This document shows, piece after piece, positions 10,511 through 25,500 of a stretch of DNA of 64,000 nt (its first letter is position 1; each line of letters starts with the position of its first letter). Source of the DNA: Paragordius varius (Eukaryota; Nematomorpha); assembly GCA_964247055.1 (NCBI GenBank), contig OZ176054.1:8122001-8186000 (forward strand), in the 5' to 3' direction. A model generated the notes under the pieces. The model was not told where the DNA came from. It saw nothing but the letters and a program-made list of their open reading frames with translations, and searched no databases. The position numbers and the translations under genes were made by a program.

Positions 10511-13500
10511 TTACCGTACATTCAGGAACTTTAGAAAATGACCCAATCGATAACGTTGATATTGTAAAACCTTAATATAACCTATATGGTTTTATTGATT
10601 ATCAAATGTTAATATGCTCTAATTTCTCAATTAATATGTATAATCATTTTAAATATGTGAACGCAGTTTAATTATATTACATATTTAAAGTATGAGTGAT
10701 ACTGATTTATAAAAAAATTTATAATAATGTTTACCATATGATATATTTCCAAGAATTTAATTCGTTTCGATATACTTTGTTTGTAATTGAGGAAATATAA
10801 ATTTGCTATTAAAGGGAAGTAGATGGTTAGAAATTCCGAATCTTTATCAATTTTATCTTCAGAAATGATTCCAGTGTCTTGTCCAATAAATTCAATTAAA
10901 TTTTCAAAACATGCTAAGGTTTCTTCCACATTTGGTTTAGGTTCATTAATACTAAAAAATAATATATATATATATATATATATATAGAAATGGTAAAAAT
11001 ATTTAATTAAGTTGATAAAATTGATTTTATAGAAATTACCATCGTTTGCTAAAATCTTTTAATTCATTCACAATGATTTCTTGCAAAAAATCTTCTAAAG
11101 TTTGAAAGGTGGATTTTTCAATGGTGTTAATGCATTGATTTTTTATATTGTTATAAATTAATGTTAGATATGACGTAAAGAGATGTTCTTGAGTTACTGC
11201 TATTCTGTCATAAATCAATTTAATCACCAATGTTTTCAACTAAAAGATAAAAAAAATATAAAATTATAAAATAAACATAAAATCGTCAAAATTTTAAGGT
11301 TTTAAATGTTTGCACCAATAGATGTCTAACAGCAGTTATAATATATAAAATAAAGACACAATAACAAACGGTAAGGGTTAAAAATTTGGGGTTAATATAT
11401 GTAAATTGAAACATTTTAAATAAATATTTAAAAACCTTGTGTATATCTCCTTTTGTCAGATCGTATTCATGTGGATACTGATTTAAGTTGTCTGAAAAAT
11501 CATCCATTAATATTGAACTCAATAAAAATGTGTTATCATTTAAGCTATTTAAATGGTAAATCCTTTGTTTCAACTGCGTCAACAATTCCACATTTTCAGA
11601 AATAAACCTGATAAAAATTAATACATTTATAAAACAATAAATAAGTCAAAACTTCTAAAATGCTTCACGTTTAATATAACATTTACTTAAATTTTATTTT
11701 TTATAAAATACTTTAACTAACATAGCTTTATATTAATTCTAACCCCTCAACAAAAGCGAGAAACGATTCAGCACAACTCACCCTTGTAACCAATGTCAAA
11801 TACTCATAAGCCAAAAAACTGTATGAATTATTTCCCACATTAGATTTAGAATGTGCGAAGAATAAAGAATCAAATATATTGGTTATTGTGGTATTTATTG
11901 AACTTTTTTCATCTTGATTAGTCTTTGTGTGCATATTTGCCCCAATTATCAAATATTTTAAAGGTTTAAAGCAAACATTCAAAATTTTTAGCGCATCCTT
12001 TTCTGTTATGAGAGTCCGTTTGTCTCCATATTCTCTTTCCATTAAAAACCAAAATATGTGCGGTATCCAAATTTCATGTAATCTAAACAGCATATGAATG
12101 TCAAAGCTTTGACATAAACCGCATAATATATCGTATAATTTATCTGTTTGTGTTTCATTAAATATAGATTTCCTTGATTCCCACAGATTAATAACATTTA
12201 AAATAAAATTTTCAAAACTTTCATTGGCTAAACCTGTGGGATGGTCGATATTATCATTATTATTAATGGTGAATATATTTTCAAATTGATCCCAATCACC
12301 AATAAAAATGTCAAATAAAAACCACTGTGGAACAGATGCAGAATTCGGTTCTGTATAATTTATTCCACAAATGCTTAACAGCTCTTTTAATTCTTTCAAT
12401 ATTTTTTTATATTTTTCGATTTGACATAACGCTTTATCGTTTGGTATGATATCATTACCATTAGTTTTAACATTTAAAAGCTTTAATGTAAGTTGTACAA
12501 GTAAATCAATATGAAATATTTGATATGGATTTATTAGGGTTACGACTTTTTCCCATAAGTTTTGAGCAATTTGATAACAAGATACCATCTTTTCTATCAT
12601 TTGATTGCTTAATCCAGTAAAAAGTTCATGTTGACAACGGTTATATATCATGCTATGATATAAATGATTTAAGATAAAAATTTGGTAATGATTTTAATGA
12701 TAAATTTTTAACATATATATTCTAACTTGTAATTTTCCAACAACTCCAAGTCGTTCAAAGTTAATAAATGTGATATGTGATCTAGCAAGCTTATGTAATC
12801 GGTAACACCGTGACTTTTAGCCAACACAAGAGCTTTTTCAAATGTGTCAGAGTTCTTTGTAAGAACTAAGCCATGTAACGTGTCTGTCAAATAGTCTTTA
12901 TCGGTTTCCAATCTGCCCATATCAATATCTAGAACGTATTATCAAATATATAAAAGATTGTCTCATGTTTAAAAATTTTACGGTAAAATGTTTTTACTTT
13001 CCGTGATTGATGTTAGAATATTTTTGTTTTCCAAGTTTGAGAGTCGGTTAAATAGTTCTCTGATGTGAATAACATATTCTGGTTTCAATTTACTCAGATT
13101 TTGAGAAAAATTGGATAAATTTAGTTCCCTTATATTGAATTCATCGAAATGTTCAGATAAAAGGGATACTAATATTATTTCGACTAATATGGGTAAAGAT
13201 GGAGATTTACATCCAATCAGTGCCTTACTAACCATATTGTGGATTGTTTCTATATTTTTTTCAGGATTCTATTTTTAAGATAAAAAATTATTAGCCTCCC
13301 AAATACATAAGATAAAAAATTATAAAAAGCTTAAAACAATATAAAAATTATTAAAATTTAAATTAAAACTTGATTAAACGTCAATGTTCGGATGGTGGTT
13401 GTTAAAATACTTATGAATCTTAAAGTAAGTGGTGAGTGTGATCCCGTCAAATCGGTGTTACGTTTAACAAATAAAATTAATAATATCACAACATAATATT

Positions 13501-16500
13501 TTTGAGTAATCCGTTCCCCATTATTTGAATGTAATTCCATGTTCAAGGCATTATAATTTTGAGGTATCAAAGGATCTATATCCGAAAATTGAATGATAAC
13601 GTTATGCAATAGTTTCCAAAACAATTTCAATGATTTATATTCCATTGTGTTAATTACATTCACAATATCGTGTTCCAATGAAAAGGATAAGTGTAATAAA
13701 TCGCTATGCAAGATTTTAAAATGGTTTGAGGATAATATATCTGACATATTAATGTCTTGTAATTGCTTTTGCATTATTTCTAATTGTCTCTTTATCCAAT
13801 CATCAGATTCATCTATTAAAATCATCGATAAGTTTTTAGCCGGTCAAGAATAATAATTGGTTTGACAGCGTATAAATGCAATTTTTTACGGTCATAACCA
13901 GTATATTAACCCATAAAAGCAAATACATATTTTAGAAACAAATTAAAATATTTTGCCTATGCGGTACATCAAAATTAAATTAAAATTTGACTAATATTTT
14001 TTGCTGAAAAGCATTTGAAAACATTTTTAATTGGTAAATATTTTCAATTTTTGGCTGGTTACTTGGTAAGACCAAACACTATTCATTTATATTATTTCTA
14101 ATCTCATATATAACGCATCCCCCTCTTTAATGACCCAAAATTTAGGAAAAAATCCGGCCATCCGCATCATAACTCTTTTATGTTTAAAATATTTTTTTTT
14201 TCAAATTATATTCTAGAGATTAAATGTTATTCATTGTTTTATTATAATAGGGGAGCTATTGTAATGTGTAATAAATATATTACCGTGCGTTTGAGTATAA
14301 TGTGCTGACATATCCTGATTTGTTGATTCATCATGCAATTTCATAACTATTTCATTAATCCTTTCTTTCGGACAAAAAGAAAGTGCAAACGTCATCATAT
14401 CATAACCATGTGAGAATGGTAAATATTTTATACCAACATCGTAACATATTTGCCAAAATTGTTGGAATTCTCGCTCAAAAACCTCAATTAATGGCGATTC
14501 AATTTCACCCAATTTATCTTCATTATGGGTTCTGCTATTTAATTCAGATTTGGATTCATAAAATTCCTCAAAGGCTAGCTTTTTTATTCTTTGACATAAA
14601 TCGAAAGCCGCATCATATGAACGATTTTGTAAATAGTTTGAAGTGAGTGCATTTTGAGCAAGACATTGATATAATTTGCAATAACAAAGTGATAAAACGT
14701 TTTTTTCGAAAAACACTATCAAATCGGGTGTATAAATTTGTAAGTTAAGAGGTTTGAATCCATACTTTTGCAAATATGGATCTATACTATTTGCTTTAGA
14801 GTATGGAATTAATAGTTGAATTATATTTTCAAAAGCTGAAACAAAGGTATCACTGTACAAACTGGAAAAGATTGATTCGCCGTGGCTTAATACAAGTGCC
14901 AGGATATGGTTTTTGATCATATCTAAAATAATAATAAGAAACAACACCCCATTAAAAATTTATTTAAATAAGATTAATAATTAAAGATTTAGCAAAATGT
15001 ATATCATTTCGGATTAAATTAGAAAACTTGACAAAATTATTATTTATATTTTGACATGTAAAATAGAAAACAATCCATATACTTAAACTTAATACCATTG
15101 ATATCTTTCTTAGCAGACATTCTTATTTGCAAAGGAACGGGACTATAAACTTCAAGTTTCAATGGCTCTAATATTTGGGATCTTAAAATCGATATTGCCT
15201 TTAAGAATGCGTTAAGTTCCTTAAGTTTCACAATAATAGAGTCATCTATTTCTTGATTATTAATTACGGACTCTGAGAGCAGGAGGATCTTTTTGAAAGC
15301 TTGGAAAATTTGTCTAAATAAAAGAAAAGAGTTTTAAAATGAGAGTTTAACATAGGAAAATTGTAATTTTACGGAATATATATATATATTAAGCATATAC
15401 CAACCTTGCAATGTCAATGTTACATTGATAACAATCAGTGGCAGAATTAACGTACTCATCCATGATTTCAAAAATTAAACGGCGAATATCATGCAAAAAA
15501 TTCTGTTCAACACCTACAAAATATGATTAAATTATATATTTTGGCAAGCATAATAATTTAAATTTATTGGAGATTCCTGGTGTTTTAAATAAAGAAAATA
15601 TATGGGCTTTAACTGAATTGTCGATGAATCGTTTAATTTAAAGATAATTTACAAAAGCAAATAGTTATTGATTTTCATACTTTTAATTTCGGTCTTTTTT
15701 TCTAGTTTCAATTTAGTGTCTTGCCAATGTAAATCATAAAGTGTTTTAGCTATTTCGATGTTTGAATAGGTACTGTATGTTTCCACATAATCAATGTTGT
15801 CTATATCTTCATCGAGGGTTACCGTGTTAAGTAAATACTTTAATAATGATTGAATAATTATTGGAATCCCTTCATGCCTTTCGATAGGAAACAATATATC
15901 ATTAATGGCCATTAAATCTATGAAAATTTGCAAAGATAAATTTTTAAAACAAGAATAATGCTTAAAAATCGTCGTAATTGTAAAAGTTAATCATAAATGC
16001 ATGCTTGGAAGTGTTATATATTTTCGAACAATTGTGTTTTCAACAAATATTATAAAATATATAAATTTAAATTAAATGGCTTTTATCATTTTTATTTATA
16101 AAAAAAGTATATATTATTATATTAATTGTTAGTATACAATCATAAACCTTTATAAAGGATATTCCAATGTTCAAAAGTGTGAGCTAATGGGAAATTACGA
16201 GTTTTACGGCAACATTGAAGTATTATATTATTTAACAAAGTTGAATATTCACTCAAATCAGAGGGTTTTGTTTTCACAAAATTTTTGGCTACGTTTTTTT
16301 GTAGCTTTGATGAATCGGAATTATTCGTTACTAATAATTTATATATTGTAACTAATTTCAGATCTCGTATTTCATACTTTGATAATATGATTAATATTCT
16401 AAATAAATGAACAAATAAATAAATTTATAACATATATTGACAATTTGAGATATAAGTATTACTTTATACAATCCAATATTTTCGTTATTTTAGCCTCTAA

Positions 16501-19500
16501 ATCTTTTGCGACATTGGTAAGACTTTCATTTTTTGATAATTTAGTTTGCAACAACTTTAAAGTTTTGACAATTATTTGACAATTTTGATCACTTTGGGCG
16601 TGGAAGTTAAGGATGTCCAAAATATTAGAAATAAAAGTAATAATTATTTCGTCACTTTCACGTGCAGAGATGTCTTTTATTTGTTGTCCAGGTTCCAAAG
16701 TAAATAAGGAAATTACAGTAAGTTTTTGACTATTTTTTAGAGCAGGCATACTTGATGATGAATCGTTCGAACTCAATAAATATTGTAGCAGCTATTATAA
16801 ATTATTTTGTACCACAAATAAATTAATTCGTAACAAAACACATTCCAACCTTATTCATATAATTTATAAAAGTTATTTAGCTTTTAAATATATTATTACA
16901 TAATTTAGCATAACTTCATATATTGAAATCATGATAATTCAATATTTTTGTGTTAACTAAAAAATTAATATTTTATGTCGAATTTTGCCCATTAAAACTT
17001 TGATAAATAAGGATGTAGTATTATACGAGTTTTCAAAAATATGGTTCATATTTTAGTTCGCCATATTAAAATGAATAGACAATGTTAGCTAATATAAAAT
17101 ACTTTAACAAAATGAGTTTTTAAAACAATCAATTTAATATATTTTAAAAATTACTGTATATATTGCATCTATTCTCCCTTGCTCTGCTAACCAGGATAAA
17201 CAAGATATAATTAAGGATATATAGATTGGACATTTTACATCCACTTCCATTTTGATTAACATGATCTCATCAATTTTGAGCTTTATAAAATTTATGATTT
17301 TTGATGGATATTTATCAACTTTAATCGTATTTTGTGCATTATACAATTGGTGGTACAATTGACATAGGGGAATCATGAAACTTTTAAAGTTTTGAATTAT
17401 CTTTGAACAATTATAATCAACAACAGTGTCTGCTAATTGTGTCGATTCGCCATCAATGGTATGAGAGTGTCGTAATAACAAGGGAAACACATAATTTCGA
17501 CATATAACTTCTGGTTTATGCTTGAATAAATCTTTCAAAGTAACGAGATGATTCATATCGCCTATTAGACAAATCAAGTTTTTAATCTATTTGACAACTT
17601 TACCATTAATAATTATAGATCTCTAAGGTTTAGTTTAAGAATCATCAAAAGTGAGAAAATTAATTAATTGTTATCAAATAACGTCTTTTTAGTACTAAAA
17701 TTAAAAATTTAATATATCTTTTAGTAGAAAATTAATATGGTACCGAAGTCTGGTTGGCAAACATAAATAATGTGATCCAAAATCCTGAAAATAATAATGG
17801 GCAGTTGATAATCCTATTAAATATAATTATACTTTAAAGACATATATAAATAATAGGTTAATGCCGGTATTATGTCAACATTTCATAAAAACATTTAAAA
17901 AGTTTTAAAAATTAATACTTCCGAACATTAGAAGATTTATGGAAAAAAACTTAAAAAGCATTAACTTTGCCATTATTCTATCGACAATGAGCATAATTTT
18001 TTTATGGAATTTAAATACGTCTGTCCCTTTTTGTGGGTTATATATTTTTTTAATAATTTAGATTATATAGGGTTTCCGACACAAATGGTTTGCATGCCAA
18101 TTCGTATAAAACATAAACGCCAATAAATTTATATTTTAATTATATAAAAATGAGGATTGTAATAATAAGTTATAAAACAAAAAATATAAATTTAACATGT
18201 TTCGCCATGCTATAAAAAAATGATTATGTAAAATAATATACCTGAAAATCTAATGCTTCTTTACCATATGTCAGCAAATTCGAAACATTTTCTACCAAAT
18301 GGGTAACATTTTCAATAGCAAAAGCACGGTATAATAAGAAATTGTGCAGAATAGTATTGTCCTTTTCTCGAACATGAGTTAATCTAAAAGAAAAATATGT
18401 TACAAAATTTAAAATAAGCAACTAAAACTATCAATTATAATTATCTGTTTAATTTAATTTATTTAACACTAAAATTAATTTAATTTTGTAAAAGACTTTA
18501 TATTTCTATTTTTGTTGTCTAAAAAATATTTAATTAAAAATAATTTTTAAATGTAAAAGGTATAATATGGTGAAAAAAATCAAATATACAAAGTTATAAA
18601 AAATATATAAATTATTTGGACAAAATTAGCTTTTTTTTATAATATACCAATAATAAATATACCATTTCCCAGTCTAAATAAACGTTTTCCCAGTCAATCG
18701 AAACATCTTCCCAATCAATCGAAACGTTTTCCCAGTCAATCAAAACATTTTCCCAGTCAATCGAAACATTTTCCCAGTCAATAAAAACGGTTTTATTTTT
18801 AATGATAAATAATAAAACAAGAATATAAAAACAACTTTTAACCATTATTAGCGTACTATATGGAGATATTTTTAATTATAAACACAATTATTGAATGACA
18901 ATTTTTCCAAGTATATTCCTAATGACTTATTCTTTAAATGTTATATTTTTGGAATTTAAGATAATTTTTTTTATTTTATCGATGGTTCGCATTAATATAT
19001 GCGGCTAACTTAAAAAATCTATAGTTACGGAGGAATTAATAAAATTTATAAAAATATACCATTTTTGTCTCAAAGGTCATTTAACACTTTATATTGGATC
19101 TTAAACATAAATTTTACGCTAATTTTATAATATCTAACATTTCGTTGGGGGCCTAAGGCGGCCTTCCGAGTATCTTTGTGCGGCCCGCAAAAAATTTGGA
19201 AAACCATATGCAAAAATATGCCCACAAAATCTTATCAAATATTTCTTACGCAATTATGAATGATTCTATTAAATTGGTAATGAATTAAAAAAAAATTGTT
19301 ATATTGTGTTTGTATTTTATAGTCTTATAAAATTATGTGAATGCCCATATGTATTTCGAATGGGGAACCGTGTGCTTATTGAGTTAAAAATGCGGCCCGC
19401 GAAGGCATTTAGTTGGACACCCTTGTTTTAGTCAAATATCTTTTTTATTTATTAAATATTTTTAAATCAAAAACATTTTTATCAAAAAAATTTTCGTTAA

Positions 19501-22500
19501 GATATTTTTTCCGACAGTATTTTTATCGACAAACCGGACAAATTTAAAAACTATTGTGAAGCGTTCCGCAAATATTAATGCGAACTATCAATAAAATAAA
19601 AAAATATTATCTTAACTCAAATTCCAAAAATATAACATTTAAAGAATAAATCATCAATGATTGTGCACTGGAATATACTTAAAATTGTCATTCAATAATA
19701 GTGTTTTTATAAAAAATAATATCCTAATATTACGCTAATAATGGTTAAAAGTTGTTTTTATATTCTTGTTTTATTATTTATCATTAAAAATAAAACCGTT
19801 TTTATTGACTGGGAAAACGTTTTTATTGATTGGGAAAATGTTTTTATTGACTGGGAAAATGTTTCGATTGACTGGGAAAACGTTTCGATTGACTGGGAAA
19901 ACGTTTCGATTGACTGGGAAAATGTTTCGATTGACTGGGAAAATGTTTTGATTGACTGGGAAAACGTTTCGATTGATTGGGAAGATGTTTCGATTGACTG
20001 GGAAAACGTTTATTTAGACTGGGAAATGGTATATAATATATAACCCGATAATGTTAAAATACTAGAGAATAATAAATTAATACTCATCATTAACTTAAAT
20101 TCCGATAAATCAATATTTAATCCATCTTGGTCATGATGTGATATACTACCAAATACATTGGTATTTTGATCAAACAGGGCTTCAGGTTTATTGATACTTT
20201 CTTCATACCCCATTAAAGTGTCAAAATCTATATCAAGGCTTTCCGCAAAATCCAACGTTTTCTCCTAAAAAGAATTGTAATATCAATATGGAATTGGTAA
20301 ATACTACTAGTATTTTTATGAAAAAAGTATTTCATATTAAAACAAAAAAAATAAATGTTAAACCAATGTTTTAATCTTATTGTGTGTCTGATCCAAAACC
20401 AAGTAGTTTAATATTAGTATGAATATCGAGGTGTCAAAATTCGGTGGGAGATACCATAAGAGACACAGTATATATGGCCTGATAGATTCTAAAAAAATAG
20501 ATATAATATTTATATAATCATTATTTTGATAATTTTGTTCATGCAAACTGTTTAAAATATAATACAAAATCAAATTAATTTATTAGATATATCAAATGGT
20601 TACTTTTATATTGCATAGAATATGCTTGATATGCTAGTTTAAGTGCAACACAAATCAATTCGAATTTTTCAAAATTATCCATTGTTTCCGCCAATCCTTT
20701 TAACACCAACCATATATTAGTATGTCGAAAAAATTGCCAAAATTCTGGGTTAAATTCTTTGTTCGAAAGCGCAATCATGCCCTAACAAAATATAAGTTAC
20801 TTTTTCAATAATATTATTTCAACTCAAACCTTGTTTAATACGATTCGATTAAAAATATATACTTTATACATATCAAGCCGAAACAATTGGGATTGAAATT
20901 GCGCTACGTATTGCTTATCCACCTCCCTGCTCCTATTCAATAAAAAAATATTGTTAATTAATTGTAAAGATAGAATTGTTTAATTAACATTAATAAATAT
21001 ACCTTTTCACAAGTTTAAAACCAAATTTAAGGGTATAGATTGAATCTTCTAAAGTAGAACTTAGAGATTCCAGTGATTGCTGAATGACCCATGACTTATT
21101 TCCAATCTTTTTCTGTTAAATGTGCCAAATTTTAGAAATAAATTAAAAAACGTTGGATTTAATTTATTTATAATTTATAGTAAAAAAATTATGGAAAGGG
21201 TTTCATGAAACAGGACAGACATATATTTGTTAGTTAATTTTTCTATCCGCAATTCGTTTATATTGTAAAAAGTTTAATTGTTTCGTTTTATTTGTATCTA
21301 TTATCAATATATTTTTTATTTTGTAAATATGTTTTTTCCCATATTTCAAGACAATTATCCATTCTAGTGCTTACATACGAAGGCTGCTGCAAAAAAAAAT
21401 CGAAAAAAACTTCAGAATCAATCCAAATTCAATCATATAGAAAATGTAAATCCATTGTACCGAATACCTGATCACAATCCCTTAACAAAGTAATAGCAAT
21501 CTCTGATCACAATGGGCAGGCCAGTGGAAACAGGATAAGACATTCATATTATTAATACTATAAAAAATTATTCAATAAAATTACCAGCTGAATAGGGGAT
21601 ACCCTAAACACCATGGTACAGTACAATAACAAAAGATCTCAAAAGGCCTAATTTTAATATAGAAAGAGCTAAATCACGAAACAATTGGAGATATACCCTG
21701 AGTGTGTGGCCATTTTAGAGCGAATACCTTTACAGATGTTGATGATGATATCCGTTTGCGAACAAATATTAGATTTTACAAAAAGTAAAATAAACTTTAT
21801 GTTAGTTGACAGTTTTCATTTACTTAAAATATTACAGCTTAGCTTAACATGCATTTCATAAATCTCCATTTTTTTATTGGAAAATATTGGGTTAAACACA
21901 TGGATGGATTTTCGAATTTACTAAAATGCCCAAATTATAAAGTAAATAGAATAAAATTCGGAATTAAAAACAATTTGGTAATGTAAAACTTAATATGTTA
22001 AAAATAAATCTGGTTTTGCGAAAATTCTATGTATCCTTATTGCTTATTTTCAAATATTTGATTGAATGAAATTTTAGTATAAACTACCAAATAATTATCG
22101 CAATCCGTTTTAGTTTTAAGTGAATGTGTCCATTGATCCATATATACGTGATCGGTTTCAAGGGCATATTTTCCAGCAAAAATTAATGCTTCATCGTATA
22201 ATTTGGCTTTAATCTATTGGTAATAAAGTATAAATAAATTTTATGCAAAAAAATATAATTTCGCGTTTGTTAAAACATTAGTATATATATATATATATAA
22301 TTATTGTCATTTATTTAATACTACCTTCCTTTCATATAATTTTTGAGGTGTAGTACTTTCTATGGCATATAATTTTTGATAAACATTGCATGGTCTTTAA
22401 AAATATATAAATATAAATATAAAATTAAATAACAAAATCAAATTTCATGTATATAAATAAAAATTTACATTAAATCTGGCTCGACATATCCCATTAATTG

Positions 22501-25500
22501 TAAAAATATCATGGGCACTTGCATAAATGTATTTGAATATGCTTTAAATATATATTTGATGGTATCTTGCAAGCTAACAAATGGATTATTGGGTGTTTGC
22601 TGGAAATCGTTGTACGATATCTTTTTGCTATTAAGGGGTTTCCTAGTTTCCTACATTAGGAAAATAAATTATAAAGATAGCTACAATAAACCCCTGGAAA
22701 AATACTTGATTTACTATCCGCACCATGACCCTTTTTCAAAAAATGTGTAAAATAAAATTTTTGGTTAACATTTAATTACCAAAAAAATTATTTAAATAAA
22801 ATTAATAATATACTACACTATTTAAAAAATAAGTTAAAAAATGTTTAATTTATCTTTTTATTATTTGGATCATTATAAGGGTTACTATTACCCAAAAAAA
22901 ACAAGTTTGTGTAAAGGTAATTTGAAAGATTAAAACTTAAAAAAGATAGTCTTATAAAAGTGCATGATGACCAGCACGAGCTAATTAGTTAATAGGCGCT
23001 TTTTATTCAAAAAACTCATTGTGAGAGGGGATTGGGTCGTTTATACAGAGATAAATCAGGATTTTAAACTATTACAAAACTAAGCAATTTTACCTCCAAG
23101 ACCCAAAGGAGATCATCTTTAACGTAACATAAATTGGATATGTTTGAGCCCGTAAATTCATCATTCATAAAATAAATTATGCTAGCGTCAGACGTATCCT
23201 CATTTGTCGTATGGGCATCGGAGTGTGGGTCAAATTTTGGGTTATTATGAACAGGAAAAGGACTTCTCCCAAGAAATGTAACGTTATAATTATTATCAGT
23301 TTCAATATAAGTATATTTGTTTAGTGGATCAATCTCTTGACCGGGATCTTGAATAGTTAAACGACCGTTACTCCACAGCAAGGCAATCATATTTTCTGTG
23401 CGATTATGCTCTTTTCCGGTTTTGTCACCAACCAATGTTTCTTGACATCGATACCAATCCATGTCAATGGCTAAAAAATGTTGTTTTTGTGAAGTGGACA
23501 CCTAGATTTATTGATTTTAATTAATTAAAATGTAAAAGACAGTTTATAATTATGACCAAATAATAGAATGTGAAAAATTAAAAAAAACAGTTTTTGTGAT
23601 GCGGAAACCTTGATTGTTAATTATAGTTTAGTTTTCGCTTTCAGTATAAAGTTAAATAAAATGGAAATAAAATTAACGAAAATCCGCATTCAATGCGTTT
23701 TAAAAAACTTTATATTCATTATGTTTTAACTAACAAACATTTAATATCTTTATTTGACTTTATTTAACATTTATATTAAATACTTTTCACAATTTGCGAA
23801 AAAATACACCCCTTTTTTAAAGTTAAATTACTTTTTCCTCATAACGATAACGTCTTAAGGAGGTTAACGTGAACGATGGTAACTTAAAAATTAATATCAT
23901 ATTTATTAGGTCCTGTCCATTAATCATAGTTCCAGACAAATAATTCTTGCTATCTTGAGCCATATTATTAACCATTTTATGTAGGAGGGAAAAAAGACTA
24001 ATTGCTTTTGTAGTTATACTTTGAGTAGTATCAAAAACTACCAAGATAGCTAAATAGTTTTCACATGGAGACAATCGCATTTTGACAAATTTTACGAACA
24101 TATTACTCTCAATCTGATCCAAATCGTCCAAAGAATGCTGTGAAAAGGGTTGAAATATGGATTCTAAATTATTTGTATCTAAAATAATATTGAGGTAATA
24201 TTTACTTAAATCTGTTTTAATTGGATCATGCTTAACTATCCGATATAGGGTTAAAATTGGACTTTGATGTTTTGTTGGCACTTTAACCAAATTATTGATT
24301 GGTGTTTCTAAAATAGGAGGTTTTAATGCTAACTAATATATTTTTATGTTACTTGTAACGATGAGTATAGAATGATGTTTAGAAGTTATGACATCCATTA
24401 AACTAGTACCAAAACTAAAACAACCCAACACAAAAAATTTGGAAGTGTCAAAGCTAAAATAATTATGTAATAAACTCGTAATCTAGATTTATTATCGTGC
24501 CATCTAAGTAAAATAGGAAAAACTCTTTGGTGCTATAATGGTTAAAAAAATTAAACTTTTTTGAATCATTTATCATTGAGATCAATGGAATTTTCAAGAT
24601 TTGAGGGACATATGTCTATTTTTATATAATTTAACACTCCATTACCTTTTGGGTTAATTTGATATCCCAGAGCGATTTGGAATTAGAATGTCTTAAAAAA
24701 TATTCAAGGTGTTAAGCCGACTTTAAAATATGCTTTCTTTAGCCTTTTAGGCGAATTATGCAAAAAAAATTTAAAAAATGTAAAAAAATAATCATCTCAA
24801 ACTTTTCTGGCGCCATTTTTTCCTATAAATTTTTTAATCGCCAACGCAACAGGCAAACAAATGTATATTATGGTTAGAAAATGTAAATAATTAATTTTAA
24901 AAAGCTTTCAGGCTACATTTTACCTGCAAAAACTTATTGATTTTAATATCAGCTGTTCGTTTCAATCGTGTTTACGAGCTGTTCAAATTCCATTTTCTAG
25001 AAGTCAAAAACTACAAAAAATTTACTTTTTACATCTATTAAAACAATGTTTGATAATTAAATTTTAACCAGAATAACTTTGAAAACAGTAGTTATTAACA
25101 AAATTGAGCTCTTGGATATAAAACTACCCCAATATCTAAACTAAGACGAAAAAATGAAAAGGCAATGAAGGCTAAATACCGATAGAATAATTGATGCAAT
25201 CTTTTCTTGGGTATTTAGTTTATAAATAATTAGTTCTTCCCCGTTTGAAATATATAAAAAATTTCCTTTAGACAATATAAAGCATGGAGACACGCCTAAT
25301 TTTATATACAATTTACCTTGAATCGAATAACATATTTTAGATTCATTCCTAAAATTAACTGTCCTATACCTGATTTGTAAGACGTCATATAAAAAAATTG
25401 CAATAAAACTAAATATAATATAAATTTACTCATTTAATTTATAGCATTTACATAAATTCAAAGAACTGTTTTTCCCACCAAATCTAATCAATGAATTAAT

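Noticed and set aside
22511-22750. 79-codon plus-strand frame
   Set aside because: Overlaps a minus-strand NBAS exon (FVSLQDTIKYIFKAYSN region) and is its antisense shadow.
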